DNA from: Dehalococcoidia bacterium
Lineage (GTDB): Bacteria > Chloroflexota > Dehalococcoidia > GIF9 > JAUXIO01
Direction of reading: 5' to 3'
Length of the DNA: 53,489 bases
Assembly: GCA_030620975.1 (NCBI GenBank)
Contig: JAUXIO010000003.1
Location: forward strand, 1 to 53,489
The position numbers and the translations under genes were made by a program. The notes below the pieces were generated by a model that ran no database searches, was not told the DNA's origin, and saw only the letters and a program-made list of their open reading frames with translations. Positions 9,355-18,703 of this stretch are shown here, one piece after another. Positions within the stretch are counted from its first letter, which is position 1, and the number at the start of each line of letters is the position of its first letter.

Positions 9355-10709
9355 TTCTTTACAAGCTCCGGTAGAAAGGCTGGTATATCACTGGCTTCTC
9401 TGGGACCTACTATAACCTCCCAGCCTGACATGGCTTCCTCAAGTTCACCTCTGATTCTGGCTACTTTCCCCGGAATAACTAATCGCCTGTGGTTCACCTT
9501 GGCCTCAATGCCACATCTCTTAATAAATGGTTCAATGGTATCGGCGGAAAACTTGCCAGCCGCCCAAGCGGTGACCACACCAAGCCCTTCCGAATTCTTC
9601 ACGCAAAGCCATGACGGAACCTTACTTGCTTCCGTCTCCGAGGAGACGATGAAGTAAGTTAATGACCAGTTCGTAGTAAGTAGAACCGGAGACTGCTCAT
9701 TGGGTTCATTTATCTCATAGACCTTCTCCTCTACTGCCAGAGGCATCCGAGGGTCAGTATAAATATTGAGCCGCTGAACTAGCAGCGGCAGCAAAGAATA
9801 TTGGTCCGCATTGGAAATAACGATAATTCCCGCATACTTAATTATAAATACCGAGGCTGCAACAAATTCCTTCAGTTCCCCTTTAGTCATAAAACAGGGG
9901 AGGGCGATAGTGGGATAACCAAGGGGTCTAAATTTCTGCTTCAAGGCCGCTCTGCGCAGCAACGTCTGAGCCGCTATAGCCTCACGAAGGTTTCCGGAAC
10001 CGGGATCCAGAACTATCTCCTCAATGCCAGCTTCTTTCAATTTGAGGGTAAGCGGGACAAGCTGCTCTACAGTCTCTGCCCTAACCCCCACCGGCGTCGG
10101 TGATTGTTTAATTCGGGGAATAGCCCGGTCAATATTTTCTTCGGTTATGGGGTAGATTAATGGTTTTCTAGAGGCATATATGTCTCTCGCCTCAAAAAGG
10201 GCATCTAAATCGTCCGAGATTAAAACAACTCCGAGGTCAGTGGCTTCATAGGCCCTCCTCACCAAAGCCTCAAACTTAGACTTATCCCCGGATTCAAAGT
10301 ACAAAGCTAGAAGATCCGCCTTGAGGGTCAAGCCCACCCTATCAAACCGCAGCTCTCTTACTTTGTTTATCTTTCGCTCAATGCTCGCCTCAGTCTCCTC
10401 ATCAGACACGAGCAGGGCAATGCCAGGCTGATGAATGAAAGTCTTTTCGTGCCTATACAGCACCTCTTCATTGCCAATTTGCAGGGCATTTTCACCGTGC
10501 CCTATGGTCACCAAGTTAATCGGAGGTGCCAAGGCATCAGCCAGTTCAGCTTTAACCTGGGGGGAAATATAGGGACACTTATCAAGAGATATGCCTCCCG
10601 AAGCTAGCTTCATGGCGAAAGCAAAACAGGTGGGCAAGCCGCATTCCCTGCAGTTCTTCTTACCCCCCTCGGGTAACTTCTTTACAATATCAGTCCCTTT
10701 GATTGACAT
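9345..10709 (-). CDS. acsC: Corrinoid iron-sulfur protein large subunit (CdhE/AcsC)
   Basis: N-terminal NCRECGLPTCFAFAMKLASGGISLDKCPY Fe-S motif; operon context. Confidence 0.93.
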   Translation of the reverse strand: MSIKGTDIVKKLPEGGKKNCRECGLPTCFAFAMKLASGGISLDKCPYISPQVKAELADALAPPINLVTIGHGENALQIGNEEVLYRHEKTFIHQPGIALLVSDEETEASIERKINKVRELRFDRVGLTLKADLLALYFESGDKSKFEALVRRAYEATDLGVVLISDDLDALFEARDIYASRKPLIYPITEENIDRAIPRIKQSPTPVGVRAETVEQLVPLTLKLKEAGIEEIVLDPGSGNLREAIAAQTLLRRAALKQKFRPLGYPTIALPCFMTKGELKEFVAASVFIIKYAGIIVISNADQYSLLPLLVQRLNIYTDPRMPLAVEEKVYEINEPNEQSPVLLTTNWSLTYFIVSSETEASKVPSWLCVKNSEGLGVVTAWAAGKFSADTIEPFIKRCGIEAKVNHRRLVIPGKVARIRGELEEAMSGWEVIVGPREASDIPAFLPELVKKWK

Positions 10710-10733
10710 AACAATCCAAGTTTATGTCCTCAG

Positions 10734-11957
10734 CTATGGCAACTCCACTTCGCCTCTCAGCCAAGGGTGTCCCACCTTATCCACAAACTCAACGAGCTCA
10801 TCGGTATTGGTAGCATTTTCTTCCGTGGCTATTTTGTCATATAAATTTTCTGGAATAACATCCCTATATCTTTCTTTTATCTCCTTGGGCATCCACATCA
10901 CCCGGTATAGACCACCGTCCGCCCTCAGGAACTTGGGAGAGCGCATGTATTCTAATGCCATTCCCAAAGAGCCCTCTGCCTGCCTGCCGCCGCCGGTATT
11001 CCCCGCCATAGTAGAAAAAGAAGCTCCAATTGGCGTCTTACCAGCAAAGTCTCTGTGCACTACCCCAAATCCATCTACTTCGGGAATGTAAAAACAAATA
11101 GACTGGAAGCAACCACAAGAAGTATGAGGATGCTCAAAGGCGCTATGAAGATAAACTCGGTTATACTGACCTAATGACCTTTCAGCAATTACCTGATTTG
11201 CCCCGCTGTATTCCCCTTTTACCGGGTCCAAAAGCTCACCCTTGGGTACCTCAAAAATGGGGCCCTCAGGGTCAAGTTGATAAGCAGCTCTACCATCAAA
11301 CCAATTTATAGCCCCACATAATGAAAGGCGTTCTGGAGTTATAATGCAGGCATGAGTGGGCGCAAAACTCTGACACAGCACACAGCCATAAAACTGGTCT
11401 ACATCCTCCTCCCTCAAGCCCTTCAGCCTCTCATCCCTGGCATGGTAAACTTCCAAAGCATGGGGTAGAAGTTCCTGCACACGCTTTTCATCGGTAATGA
11501 AGGTTATGGCAACTCTCTCGATGACTGATAACTCCGAGGTATAAAGAAAAATGAGAATTTTGCCGAAGTCCCTTAAAGATTTTAGCCCCATTTTATAAGC
11601 ATCTTTACTTAATCTGACCCAGGCATCTTCTCTCTGATTCATATGGTAAAGTCCTTGGATATAATTGGTATACATATGTATTCTTCTCTCAATTACCGGC
11701 TCTGTTTCCTTCTCCAGCCTCTCACCGGCGACATCAATCAAAATGGCTAAAGGATAGCTACCTCCCTCCTCCAATTCAAATATGTCGGGGCCGATAACCT
11801 CTATTCTTCCATGCTCAACTTCAGCAGGGCTATTCAAGGTTACCAACTCAAACTTGCTTTTCGCTTTCGGTCCACCAAACTCAACGTACAAGTCCGCTTT
11901 CCTTATCACATCACCTTCATATTGAGGTCCAATATCCACCGGAAAAGCTTCTGTCAT
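10734..11957 (-). CDS. acsB: Acetyl-CoA synthase, CdhC-type (A-cluster domain without the N-terminal AcsB domain)
   Basis: YGCVLCQSFAPTHACIITPERLSLCGA and SCGCFQSI A-cluster motifs; IRKADLYVEFGG start region; begins about where the N-terminal domain of full-length bacterial AcsB ends. Confidence 0.93.
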   Translation of the reverse strand: MTEAFPVDIGPQYEGDVIRKADLYVEFGGPKAKSKFELVTLNSPAEVEHGRIEVIGPDIFELEEGGSYPLAILIDVAGERLEKETEPVIERRIHMYTNYIQGLYHMNQREDAWVRLSKDAYKMGLKSLRDFGKILIFLYTSELSVIERVAITFITDEKRVQELLPHALEVYHARDERLKGLREEDVDQFYGCVLCQSFAPTHACIITPERLSLCGAINWFDGRAAYQLDPEGPIFEVPKGELLDPVKGEYSGANQVIAERSLGQYNRVYLHSAFEHPHTSCGCFQSICFYIPEVDGFGVVHRDFAGKTPIGASFSTMAGNTGGGRQAEGSLGMALEYMRSPKFLRADGGLYRVMWMPKEIKERYRDVIPENLYDKIATEENATNTDELVEFVDKVGHPWLRGEVELP

Positions 11958-12021
11958 TTCTTGCTCCTTATCCCTAAATTAGTTACCAAACTTGATTAAA
12001 AGCCCAATAATCTCTATCAAT

Positions 12022-13359
12022 TTAGTGTACTACATCTTCCAATGACGCCTTGGATGGATAGGTGCCGATCAAAGTGGGCAGGCTTAAAGTCGGTTTTTCT
12101 TCCCAACCCACAGTAGGGAGGTAACTCATTACTTCCTTCTTAAAGAAGATGGGTATATCTGCAGTTCTCCTGACATATAAGTGGAGGTCATCGGGAAGAC
12201 CCTCAGCATATCGCTTATATAAAGAGATATAATGATTTAACTTTATCTGCCTTCCCTGCGGAGTATCATTCTTCCTGATACACAACTTGGCAATGCTAAC
12301 CATCGCCTCTTCCTTCGAATTGGCGACGCAAGCCAGATGCTGTGGCGATGGCTCCTTGGTATCTATAAGCTCTCCCTTCCTTCCATCCATTACCATCCAA
12401 TCGCTATCTCGCTTCTGGCTTAGATAGAGTCTCGCATATTGAGCTGGGCCTACCATCGTTGGAATCCCGTATCTGCTAAATCCAGCGGCTATGGGCAAAG
12501 CCTCTTGGGGCAGAGTTCCCCAAGCCACCCCACAAGCGCCAACTCGGCTAAAAACATAATCAGCTATCACTTCATAATTTGCCCGAACTGGTAATGAAGC
12601 AAATATCATGGCTATTTTTATCAAGGCTGCGGAGATGCGGCAACTCAGCATATAGTCACCAATATTAATTACTCCACCAAGGTTCAATGCCGATGAATAT
12701 TTATCGGTGACTACTACAATATATTTTCTCCGCACCAAGTCCTGTACCATCTCAAGCACGGGTTTAATGTCCTCGGCTAAATCAGAGCAACCGACAAAAG
12801 CAACAATGCCCGGTATGGCACCCATTACCAGAGGCGCCCCAACCGACCTTATGGTCACATCCTGCACCGGGCCATGCTCAGTGCTCGGCTCAAATGTAGT
12901 CTGGGCAATGTCAGCTGCTTCCATAACTACGTGGTCCAACATCCCGGCGTGAAGTGCCCCGGATTCACACTCTAAAGAGCTCGCTTCCAAATTGACAGAC
13001 TCAAGCCGACTGCATTGCCCCTCTGCGTAGTCAATCACTTTGCTTAAGTCATTCAAGCTCTCCGGCCTGAGTCCCACAACGGTTTTTATGTTTGGAGCTT
13101 CCACATCAAGTTCGTGGTCCTCACCATGCTTATCAACATAATTGCCAACAACCCCCCTGGCATAATCAATATGGGTGCGAAGACCCCTGACGCAGATGTT
13201 CATTACCACCCCGGCTGATACCGACGGCGCATAAGATGGCCTATAGATTTTGAAAAGCCTCATGTCCCAATTTCTCAAATCTGGGATTTCAGGCATCGGT
13301 GTTGGCCCCACCGGTTCCCAGGCGTCAGTAGCTCTTATAATTTCAGCTTTATTATCCAC
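12022..13359 (-). CDS. CdhA-like protein with internal loss of metal-cluster segments (CO dehydrogenase alpha homologue, predicted catalytically inactive)
   Basis: Ends resemble archaeal CdhA (WDMRLFKIYRPSYAP; SGALHAGMLDHVVMEAADIAQ; GPVQDVTIRSVGAPLVMGAIPGIVAFVGC; NDTPQGRQIKLNHYISLYKRY); no ferredoxin-like CxxCxxCxxxC motif and no N-terminal CxxCCxC-type motif. Confidence 0.8.
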   Translation of the reverse strand: MDNKAEIIRATDAWEPVGPTPMPEIPDLRNWDMRLFKIYRPSYAPSVSAGVVMNICVRGLRTHIDYARGVVGNYVDKHGEDHELDVEAPNIKTVVGLRPESLNDLSKVIDYAEGQCSRLESVNLEASSLECESGALHAGMLDHVVMEAADIAQTTFEPSTEHGPVQDVTIRSVGAPLVMGAIPGIVAFVGCSDLAEDIKPVLEMVQDLVRRKYIVVVTDKYSSALNLGGVINIGDYMLSCRISAALIKIAMIFASLPVRANYEVIADYVFSRVGACGVAWGTLPQEALPIAAGFSRYGIPTMVGPAQYARLYLSQKRDSDWMVMDGRKGELIDTKEPSPQHLACVANSKEEAMVSIAKLCIRKNDTPQGRQIKLNHYISLYKRYAEGLPDDLHLYVRRTADIPIFFKKEVMSYLPTVGWEEKPTLSLPTLIGTYPSKASLEDVVH

Positions 13360-14272
13360 TTACTATCTCCTTCACCAACTTATAGCTTTCAGGATGTCTT
13401 AGAACCAAAATGTTAGCTCCAGCTAAAAGCAAAGAGGTAGCGGTTATCGCTTCCCAAAGTATCCCCTGCTCCCTACCCGCCTTCGCTTCCTTCGTCTTCC
13501 AGCATTCCCCGCCCAAGTTAGCAATAATGGGCATCTGCATCATCCCGTCTTTGAAAATTACGGCGAGCTGCTTTGCCCTCTCTATGATAGTAAAACTATA
13601 TTCCATACCATATCCCAACCCTGAACTTACAGGATCAATGACAATCTTATTCGCGGGAAAGGACTTACAAAGTTTTATATTTAGCTCCTTCATCAAATTG
13701 ATATCTACGGGGCTTTGAGCAATTACAGAATGCCCGTGTTCCAAAGCCACCTTACCTATCTCCTCATAGTTTTCCTTTAGCAGCGGGCCTAGAAGGAGAT
13801 TCTCGCTATCACACACCTCAGCAACTTTACTTAGTACCCGAACATCCGCCTTCTCATCTCCAGTGCCATAAACTATTAGGGGCACATCTAAAGCATCATT
13901 CACTTTCTTAACCAGCGCCGCTGCCTGCTCTGCAGACACAGCTTCCCCCGCCGGGTCAGTGCTCTCCAGTTGAAGGCAAATAGCCTCGGCACCAAAATCA
14001 TTCACGCATTTTCTTGCCCAGTTTACGGGGTCAGAGACCACTTCGCCGAAGGGCTCAAGCAGCCAATCAGGCCAGTCTGCTGGTTCCACATCATAGACTT
14101 CCAAGGCGAACCGCGGTGGATTGGCCACCGACCCCTCAAAAAGGTGAAGGGGAAGAATATTCTCCCCACCGATTTTTAAGGCTTTGTTTCCCCTCCCCAA
14201 CACCACCTCTCTAACTCTCCCAGCATAGACTTCAATTGGAGGATGATATATCATTCTTAGACCTCCAGCCAA
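13352..14272 (-). CDS. acsD: Corrinoid iron-sulfur protein small subunit (CdhD/AcsD)
   Basis: FALEVYDVEPADWPDWLLEPFGEVVSDPVNWARKCV; overlaps neighbouring acs genes; true start may be Met7 (MIYHPPIEVY). Confidence 0.92.
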   Translation of the reverse strand: MAGGLRMIYHPPIEVYAGRVREVVLGRGNKALKIGGENILPLHLFEGSVANPPRFALEVYDVEPADWPDWLLEPFGEVVSDPVNWARKCVNDFGAEAICLQLESTDPAGEAVSAEQAAALVKKVNDALDVPLIVYGTGDEKADVRVLSKVAEVCDSENLLLGPLLKENYEEIGKVALEHGHSVIAQSPVDINLMKELNIKLCKSFPANKIVIDPVSSGLGYGMEYSFTIIERAKQLAVIFKDGMMQMPIIANLGGECWKTKEAKAGREQGILWEAITATSLLLAGANILVLRHPESYKLVKEIVSG

Positions 14273-15138
14273 GCGTGGGAGTAAATCTCCCCTCCCATGA
14301 GCACTCTGGCGGTCTTCACATAATCTCGTTCCTTTTGTGAAAGACCGGAAAGTTCTAGATTCTCCTCATCCATTACCCCATAAATGAGGTCGACGATATT
14401 GGGCAATTCTCCCCTATTCAACCTTATAAGCTCCTCATCCAAGGCATCAGCAATTACAGAATACTGACCAGACTTGGCCAGCATTACCATATAAGTGCGA
14501 TTGAGAATCCCTCTGAGCGGCTGTGGCGTCCCATTAGATACATTTGAAAGTCCTATTACTGATTTAACGCCGGGCAGCAACTCAGGCAATATTTTAACGA
14601 ATTCCAAAACCTCCATAACCTGCCTTTGGTCAACGCTGACTGGCAGAAGGATGGGATCAACCCAAATGTCCTCGTTGGGAATACCCAGTTCATTGGCATA
14701 AGTAACCGTATCTATAATGCTCTCTATCCTTGAATCCACATCGGGAGGGCAGCCAATGTCGGTAAGCACTGAAATAACGACATCTATAGAATATTTTTTG
14801 GCCAAAGGCAGCATTAACTCTTTACTATCAGTCCTTCCTGAAGCTGAATTAAGCAAAGGCCTCTTTTTACAAAGTTTGAGGCCTGCCTCCATAGCTATAT
14901 GATTCATGGTATCCAAAGACAGAGGTAGATCGCTAGCCTCCTGAACCGTATTAACTAGCCACTGCATCACCTCCGCCGGGTTCTTGCGCGCTGGACCGAG
15001 GTTTAAATCTATATAGTCAACATCAACCTGAGCTAAAGCTAACTCTTGTATATGTTGAGGCTCTCTCTTATACATGGCCTCGCTAACCGCTTTAGAAATA
15101 ATGTGTATATTTTCACCAATGATAATCACTAAAATCAA
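14257..15138 (-). CDS. acsE: Methyltetrahydrofolate:corrinoid/iron-sulfur protein methyltransferase (AcsE), pterin-binding family
   Basis: IIGENIHIISKAV, YIDLNLGPARKNP, LDTMNHIAMEAGLK, VIGLSNVSNGTP. Confidence 0.92.
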   Translation of the reverse strand: MILVIIIGENIHIISKAVSEAMYKREPQHIQELALAQVDVDYIDLNLGPARKNPAEVMQWLVNTVQEASDLPLSLDTMNHIAMEAGLKLCKKRPLLNSASGRTDSKELMLPLAKKYSIDVVISVLTDIGCPPDVDSRIESIIDTVTYANELGIPNEDIWVDPILLPVSVDQRQVMEVLEFVKILPELLPGVKSVIGLSNVSNGTPQPLRGILNRTYMVMLAKSGQYSVIADALDEELIRLNRGELPNIVDLIYGVMDEENLELSGLSQKERDYVKTARVLMGGEIYSHAWLEV

Positions 15139-15668
15139 ATCCTGGGTGAAATAGATGGGTCAGGAGAGCGGATTTCCATAATTAAGAATCTATATCCCTT
15201 AACGATAACCTCTCGGCAAGGAGTAAATCCGCATTTTTCAAAGCATTTCTGCGCCCTTATATTCCAATCTAGGGTCTTAAGGTAAATTCTCTTTAACTTT
15301 GTGGTGGCAAAATTATGATTCAGCAAAGTAATCACTGCATCAGCACCATAACCTTTATCCCAGTAAGCCCGCTCGCCAATCATAATACCCAGCTCTGCCT
15401 CTCCTTCACCTTCATCTATATCAAAATAACCACAGTTGCCAATGTGCTCTCCATCCAGAGTCTCAATAGCAAAACGGCATTGTCCTCGCAGGGGATGGTT
15501 TAATTCTTCAGCATATATCTTCAAATATTCCTCGAAGGAACAAACCAAGGCCGGGGCCGCATCTAAACTGCTTAACTCGGGGTCTACTCGCCAAGCATAA
15601 TCGTTAGCAGCATCAGCCAATTTCTTTTGGCGCAGCCTCACTTTCTGCACGTTTAACAATTGGCACAT
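15135..15668 (-). CDS. GNAT-family N-acetyltransferase
   Basis: IGNCGYFDIDEGEGEAELGIMIGERAYWDKGYGADAVITLLNHNF, LDWNIRAQKCFEKCGF. Confidence 0.85.
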   Translation of the reverse strand: MCQLLNVQKVRLRQKKLADAANDYAWRVDPELSSLDAAPALVCSFEEYLKIYAEELNHPLRGQCRFAIETLDGEHIGNCGYFDIDEGEGEAELGIMIGERAYWDKGYGADAVITLLNHNFATTKLKRIYLKTLDWNIRAQKCFEKCGFTPCREVIVKGYRFLIMEIRSPDPSISPRI

Positions 15669-15671
15669 CAG

Positions 15672-16604
15672 CTAAAGCTCAAATAAATAAGGGTCTTCCC
15701 AAAACTCCAGTTCACTTAATGCCGCCTCGGCAGCCTGGCGAACCGGGTCACGAAAATCTTCCAATAGAGAGTAAAGAGTTTGCTTAGCTTCTGCTCCGCC
15801 TATTTCCCCAAGCGCTTTTATGGCCGCCTGTTGAACTTCAATATCTTCATCATGAACAAGATTAATAAGATGAGGTACTGCCTCCCTGGCTCCCAGTTCA
15901 CCACAGGCTGCGGCTGCCTCAAAAAGCATTTCAGCGTCTTCGCTATCCAGTTCCTTTATAAGAATAGGCAACCATAACCGATCACAATTGCGCCCCATGG
16001 CATACAAAGCGCTAATTTTAAGTCTAATGTCACCGCTCTGATAAGCTTGCTCAAGGAGTTCTGTTACCCGAGGTGAGTTGAAGGAGGCAATTGCTTCTAA
16101 GGCACGACGTTTCACTTCAGCTAACTCGGCCTCGTCTTCAAGAACTGTCAATAAAGCTGAAAAAACTCTAGCGGCCTGATTAGAAGGCAATTTCCCCAGC
16201 TCAGCCAATAAGGCAAACTTGCCCAAGGCAATGGCCGCAGCAACTCGAACATTTCCAGCATCATCCTCCCTCAATAGTCGAAACAGAGGAGAAACCAAGG
16301 AGTAATTCTCCGCCAAAGCTAACCCATTAACGGCCTGAGCTCTAACAACTTCGCTGGCGTCTCGAAGACAAATGGTAAAGATACCATCAAAGTTAAGTTC
16401 AAGGTTATCTTCAGCGAGCTCAACGAGCCGAGAAGTAAGCTGACACCGACGCTTTAGCTCCGTTTTAATCCAAGCTTTTTCAAAAAGCTCCAGCTCCTCG
16501 TCTGCTAAGTTGGATAAACATACTAATTTAGAATTGACTAACGGTTCCCCCAAATCAGAGATTCCAGCGAGCCGTTCCGTAAAGGAAGCGAAATCCCGTT
16601 CCAT
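15672..16604 (-). CDS. HEAT-repeat protein
   Basis: Repeated ~30-aa units such as DAEMLFEAAAACGELGAREAVPHLINLVHDEDIEVQQAAIKALGEIGG. Confidence 0.85.
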   Translation of the reverse strand: MERDFASFTERLAGISDLGEPLVNSKLVCLSNLADEELELFEKAWIKTELKRRCQLTSRLVELAEDNLELNFDGIFTICLRDASEVVRAQAVNGLALAENYSLVSPLFRLLREDDAGNVRVAAAIALGKFALLAELGKLPSNQAARVFSALLTVLEDEAELAEVKRRALEAIASFNSPRVTELLEQAYQSGDIRLKISALYAMGRNCDRLWLPILIKELDSEDAEMLFEAAAACGELGAREAVPHLINLVHDEDIEVQQAAIKALGEIGGAEAKQTLYSLLEDFRDPVRQAAEAALSELEFWEDPYLFEL

Positions 16605-17390
16605 CTAGTTGATCTCCTCCTCCCCCCGCTCCCAAATGGGCTCGGTGAAATGCCCAATAAATTCGCTCATAGCCTCGGCGGCTAACTTCTTCATTTCCTC
16701 ATCTGCCTGTTTAGCCAAGCTGGTAAGTTCAGTAAGATCGATCTCGATTCCAAGCACCTCAGTTAGAACTCTAAGGATAGCCAGAGAGGCTTTGGGATTG
16801 GCTACCCGCATGGCATATGTCGGCACCTCGCCCAGTAAACAAATACCCTCGATGCCCCGCTCTTTAGCTACCCCTAAAAACAATCCATTTAACCCAACAA
16901 TATGAAACTTCCCGCGGAAAACAACTTTATACTTCCTTAGACTCTCAATCAACTTATGATCCGTGGCTACTGCCCAAACTTTTGGCTCCTCGGTGTGATG
17001 AATCCGACTTAAGGCAGCAGCACAAGTGTATATTCTCCCCACTTTGAGCTTCTCCCCAACATCCAAAATGCAATTGGCCAACTCGTAGACTTTCAAATCG
17101 GGTTGCTGCTCACAAATAAACAAAGCTATGTCTCGCCCGGAGCCGGCATTCTGCCAGTAATAGAACTTGCCCGCGGGAAAGTTTGGAGCTTCAATTACGT
17201 CATCTTCAACCATCACGCCAGTTGGTTCAAAAAAACTGGGAGAGTCAATCTCACCTATTTCTTCAGCACCTAGTTTGTCTTTGATATAATTAGCAACGAT
17301 TAAAGAAACATTTCCAATGCCGGGCCAGGCAGCAATCATAGAACAAGCCTTGGGGTGTGGCTTCTTGTAAATTCTAACTGCACCTTTCAC
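16605..17390 (-). CDS. PAC2 family protein (proteasome-assembly-chaperone-like)
   Basis: MIAAWPGIGNVSLIVANYIKDKLGAEEIGEIDSPSFF; GEVPTYAMRVANPKAS. Confidence 0.82.
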   Translation of the reverse strand: MKGAVRIYKKPHPKACSMIAAWPGIGNVSLIVANYIKDKLGAEEIGEIDSPSFFEPTGVMVEDDVIEAPNFPAGKFYYWQNAGSGRDIALFICEQQPDLKVYELANCILDVGEKLKVGRIYTCAAALSRIHHTEEPKVWAVATDHKLIESLRKYKVVFRGKFHIVGLNGLFLGVAKERGIEGICLLGEVPTYAMRVANPKASLAILRVLTEVLGIEIDLTELTSLAKQADEEMKKLAAEAMSEFIGHFTEPIWERGEEEIN

Positions 17391-17395
17391 GTTTG

Positions 17396-18703
17396 TTATC
17401 CCCCCTTTGTCCCCAATGACAAGTTAGAGCAATAAAGATAGGGAAGCCGTAAAACCCCACCAACCCACCGCGATTCTCGCCCCACAGCCACAATCCGCTC
17501 TAGGGCTTCATAAACGTTCCCCGACACCATAGTATCCTTTACCCGCCCCACTATCTCCCCGCCTTTTACCCTGTAGCCCAACAAAGCATTACCACTAAAG
17601 TCGCCAGCAAGCAAATTGCCTTGCTCGGCACCCATGAGTTCCTCAACAATTAAGCCTTCCTTCATATCCGCTACCATGTCTTGGAGGGATACATCTCCCT
17701 CGCCCACTATTAGAGAGCTTGTGCCGGGGCCGGGTAAACCGCCGCGAGCCCGAATGCCACTACCGGTACTCCGCATATTAGCTAAGGCCGCCGTTTGCAA
17801 GTCATATAAGAAATTCGATACCACCCCCTCACCAACCAGCAGCGTAGATTGGCTTGGCACTCCCTCATCATCACAAGGGCGACTGGCGACATGATAGGGC
17901 AAAATGGCATTATCCCATAACGAAAATTTTTTATCAAAAACCCTCTCCCCTAACTTGCCTCTCAGAGGTGATGCACCTTCAAGCACCATTTTGCCATTAA
18001 AGGCGGTGACCAAGGGGGCCACTAAAGCGCTAGCTACCCCACGCGGAGTAAAGATTACCGGTGATGACCCGGTTGATGCGGTAGCCTTACTCCCAGCTAG
18101 TTCTAGCTGCTTAATCACTCTATCGGCTACAACATTAAAATCAACTAAAGGATGACAGGAACTTTCACCATCGCCGACAAAAAGCATATCAGTATCATGA
18201 ACAACCAAGCCTTCCAAGTTTAGAGATGAGAGGCTTTTGCAATAACTCGCTTCCCCGCCTTTGGAGTTGAGGATATTAAAGAAGACAACTTCTTTGGTTA
18301 CGTCTGCTTCACAAAGAATGTCAGGAGTATGCTCTCTCACCCTGGCCACAAGGCGCCCACCAAGCTCTACCATCTTTTCCACAGCCAACTTGTCTGTCTC
18401 GGGATCAAATACCTCAACTTGAGGATAAGCCGCTGAAGCTGGAAAACTGAAATTGGCCGGGGCGCCAAACTGAGATGTATCTAATGCCATGTCAAGCAAA
18501 GTTTGGGCATTGACACAGCCAGTAGCTACCGAAAAGCCAATCCTGCCCTGCTTAATAATTCGCAAAGCGATGCTGACATGCTGTTTATTCTGAATTTGTT
18601 TCAGATGATTAGCTTCAAAATGAACAAGCGTTCTTTCTGAAGAGACCCGGAAAACTTCAGCTTCATCAGCTAACTCTCTAGCTTTAACTAAAAGTTGCTC
18701 CAC
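17396..18703 (-). CDS. pmbA: TldD/PmbA family metallopeptidase-like protein (PmbA-type)
   Basis: Pairs with adjacent tldD; VIFTPRGVASALVAPLVTAFNGKMVLEGASPL, C-terminal GNALLGYRVKGGEIVGRVKDTMVSGNVYEAL. Confidence 0.85.
   Translation of the reverse strand: MEQLLVKARELADEAEVFRVSSERTLVHFEANHLKQIQNKQHVSIALRIIKQGRIGFSVATGCVNAQTLLDMALDTSQFGAPANFSFPASAAYPQVEVFDPETDKLAVEKMVELGGRLVARVREHTPDILCEADVTKEVVFFNILNSKGGEASYCKSLSSLNLEGLVVHDTDMLFVGDGESSCHPLVDFNVVADRVIKQLELAGSKATASTGSSPVIFTPRGVASALVAPLVTAFNGKMVLEGASPLRGKLGERVFDKKFSLWDNAILPYHVASRPCDDEGVPSQSTLLVGEGVVSNFLYDLQTAALANMRSTGSGIRARGGLPGPGTSSLIVGEGDVSLQDMVADMKEGLIVEELMGAEQGNLLAGDFSGNALLGYRVKGGEIVGRVKDTMVSGNVYEALERIVAVGRESRWVGGVLRLPYLYCSNLSLGTKGG

Noticed and set aside
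10777-10785. Perfect TTATCCACA DnaA-box sequence
   Set aside because: Single copy inside the acsB coding sequence, far from dnaA; most likely chance.
12022-13359. Interpretation as the N-terminal domain of a split AcsB
   Set aside because: Sequence motifs match both ends of CdhA rather than the AcsB N-terminal domain.
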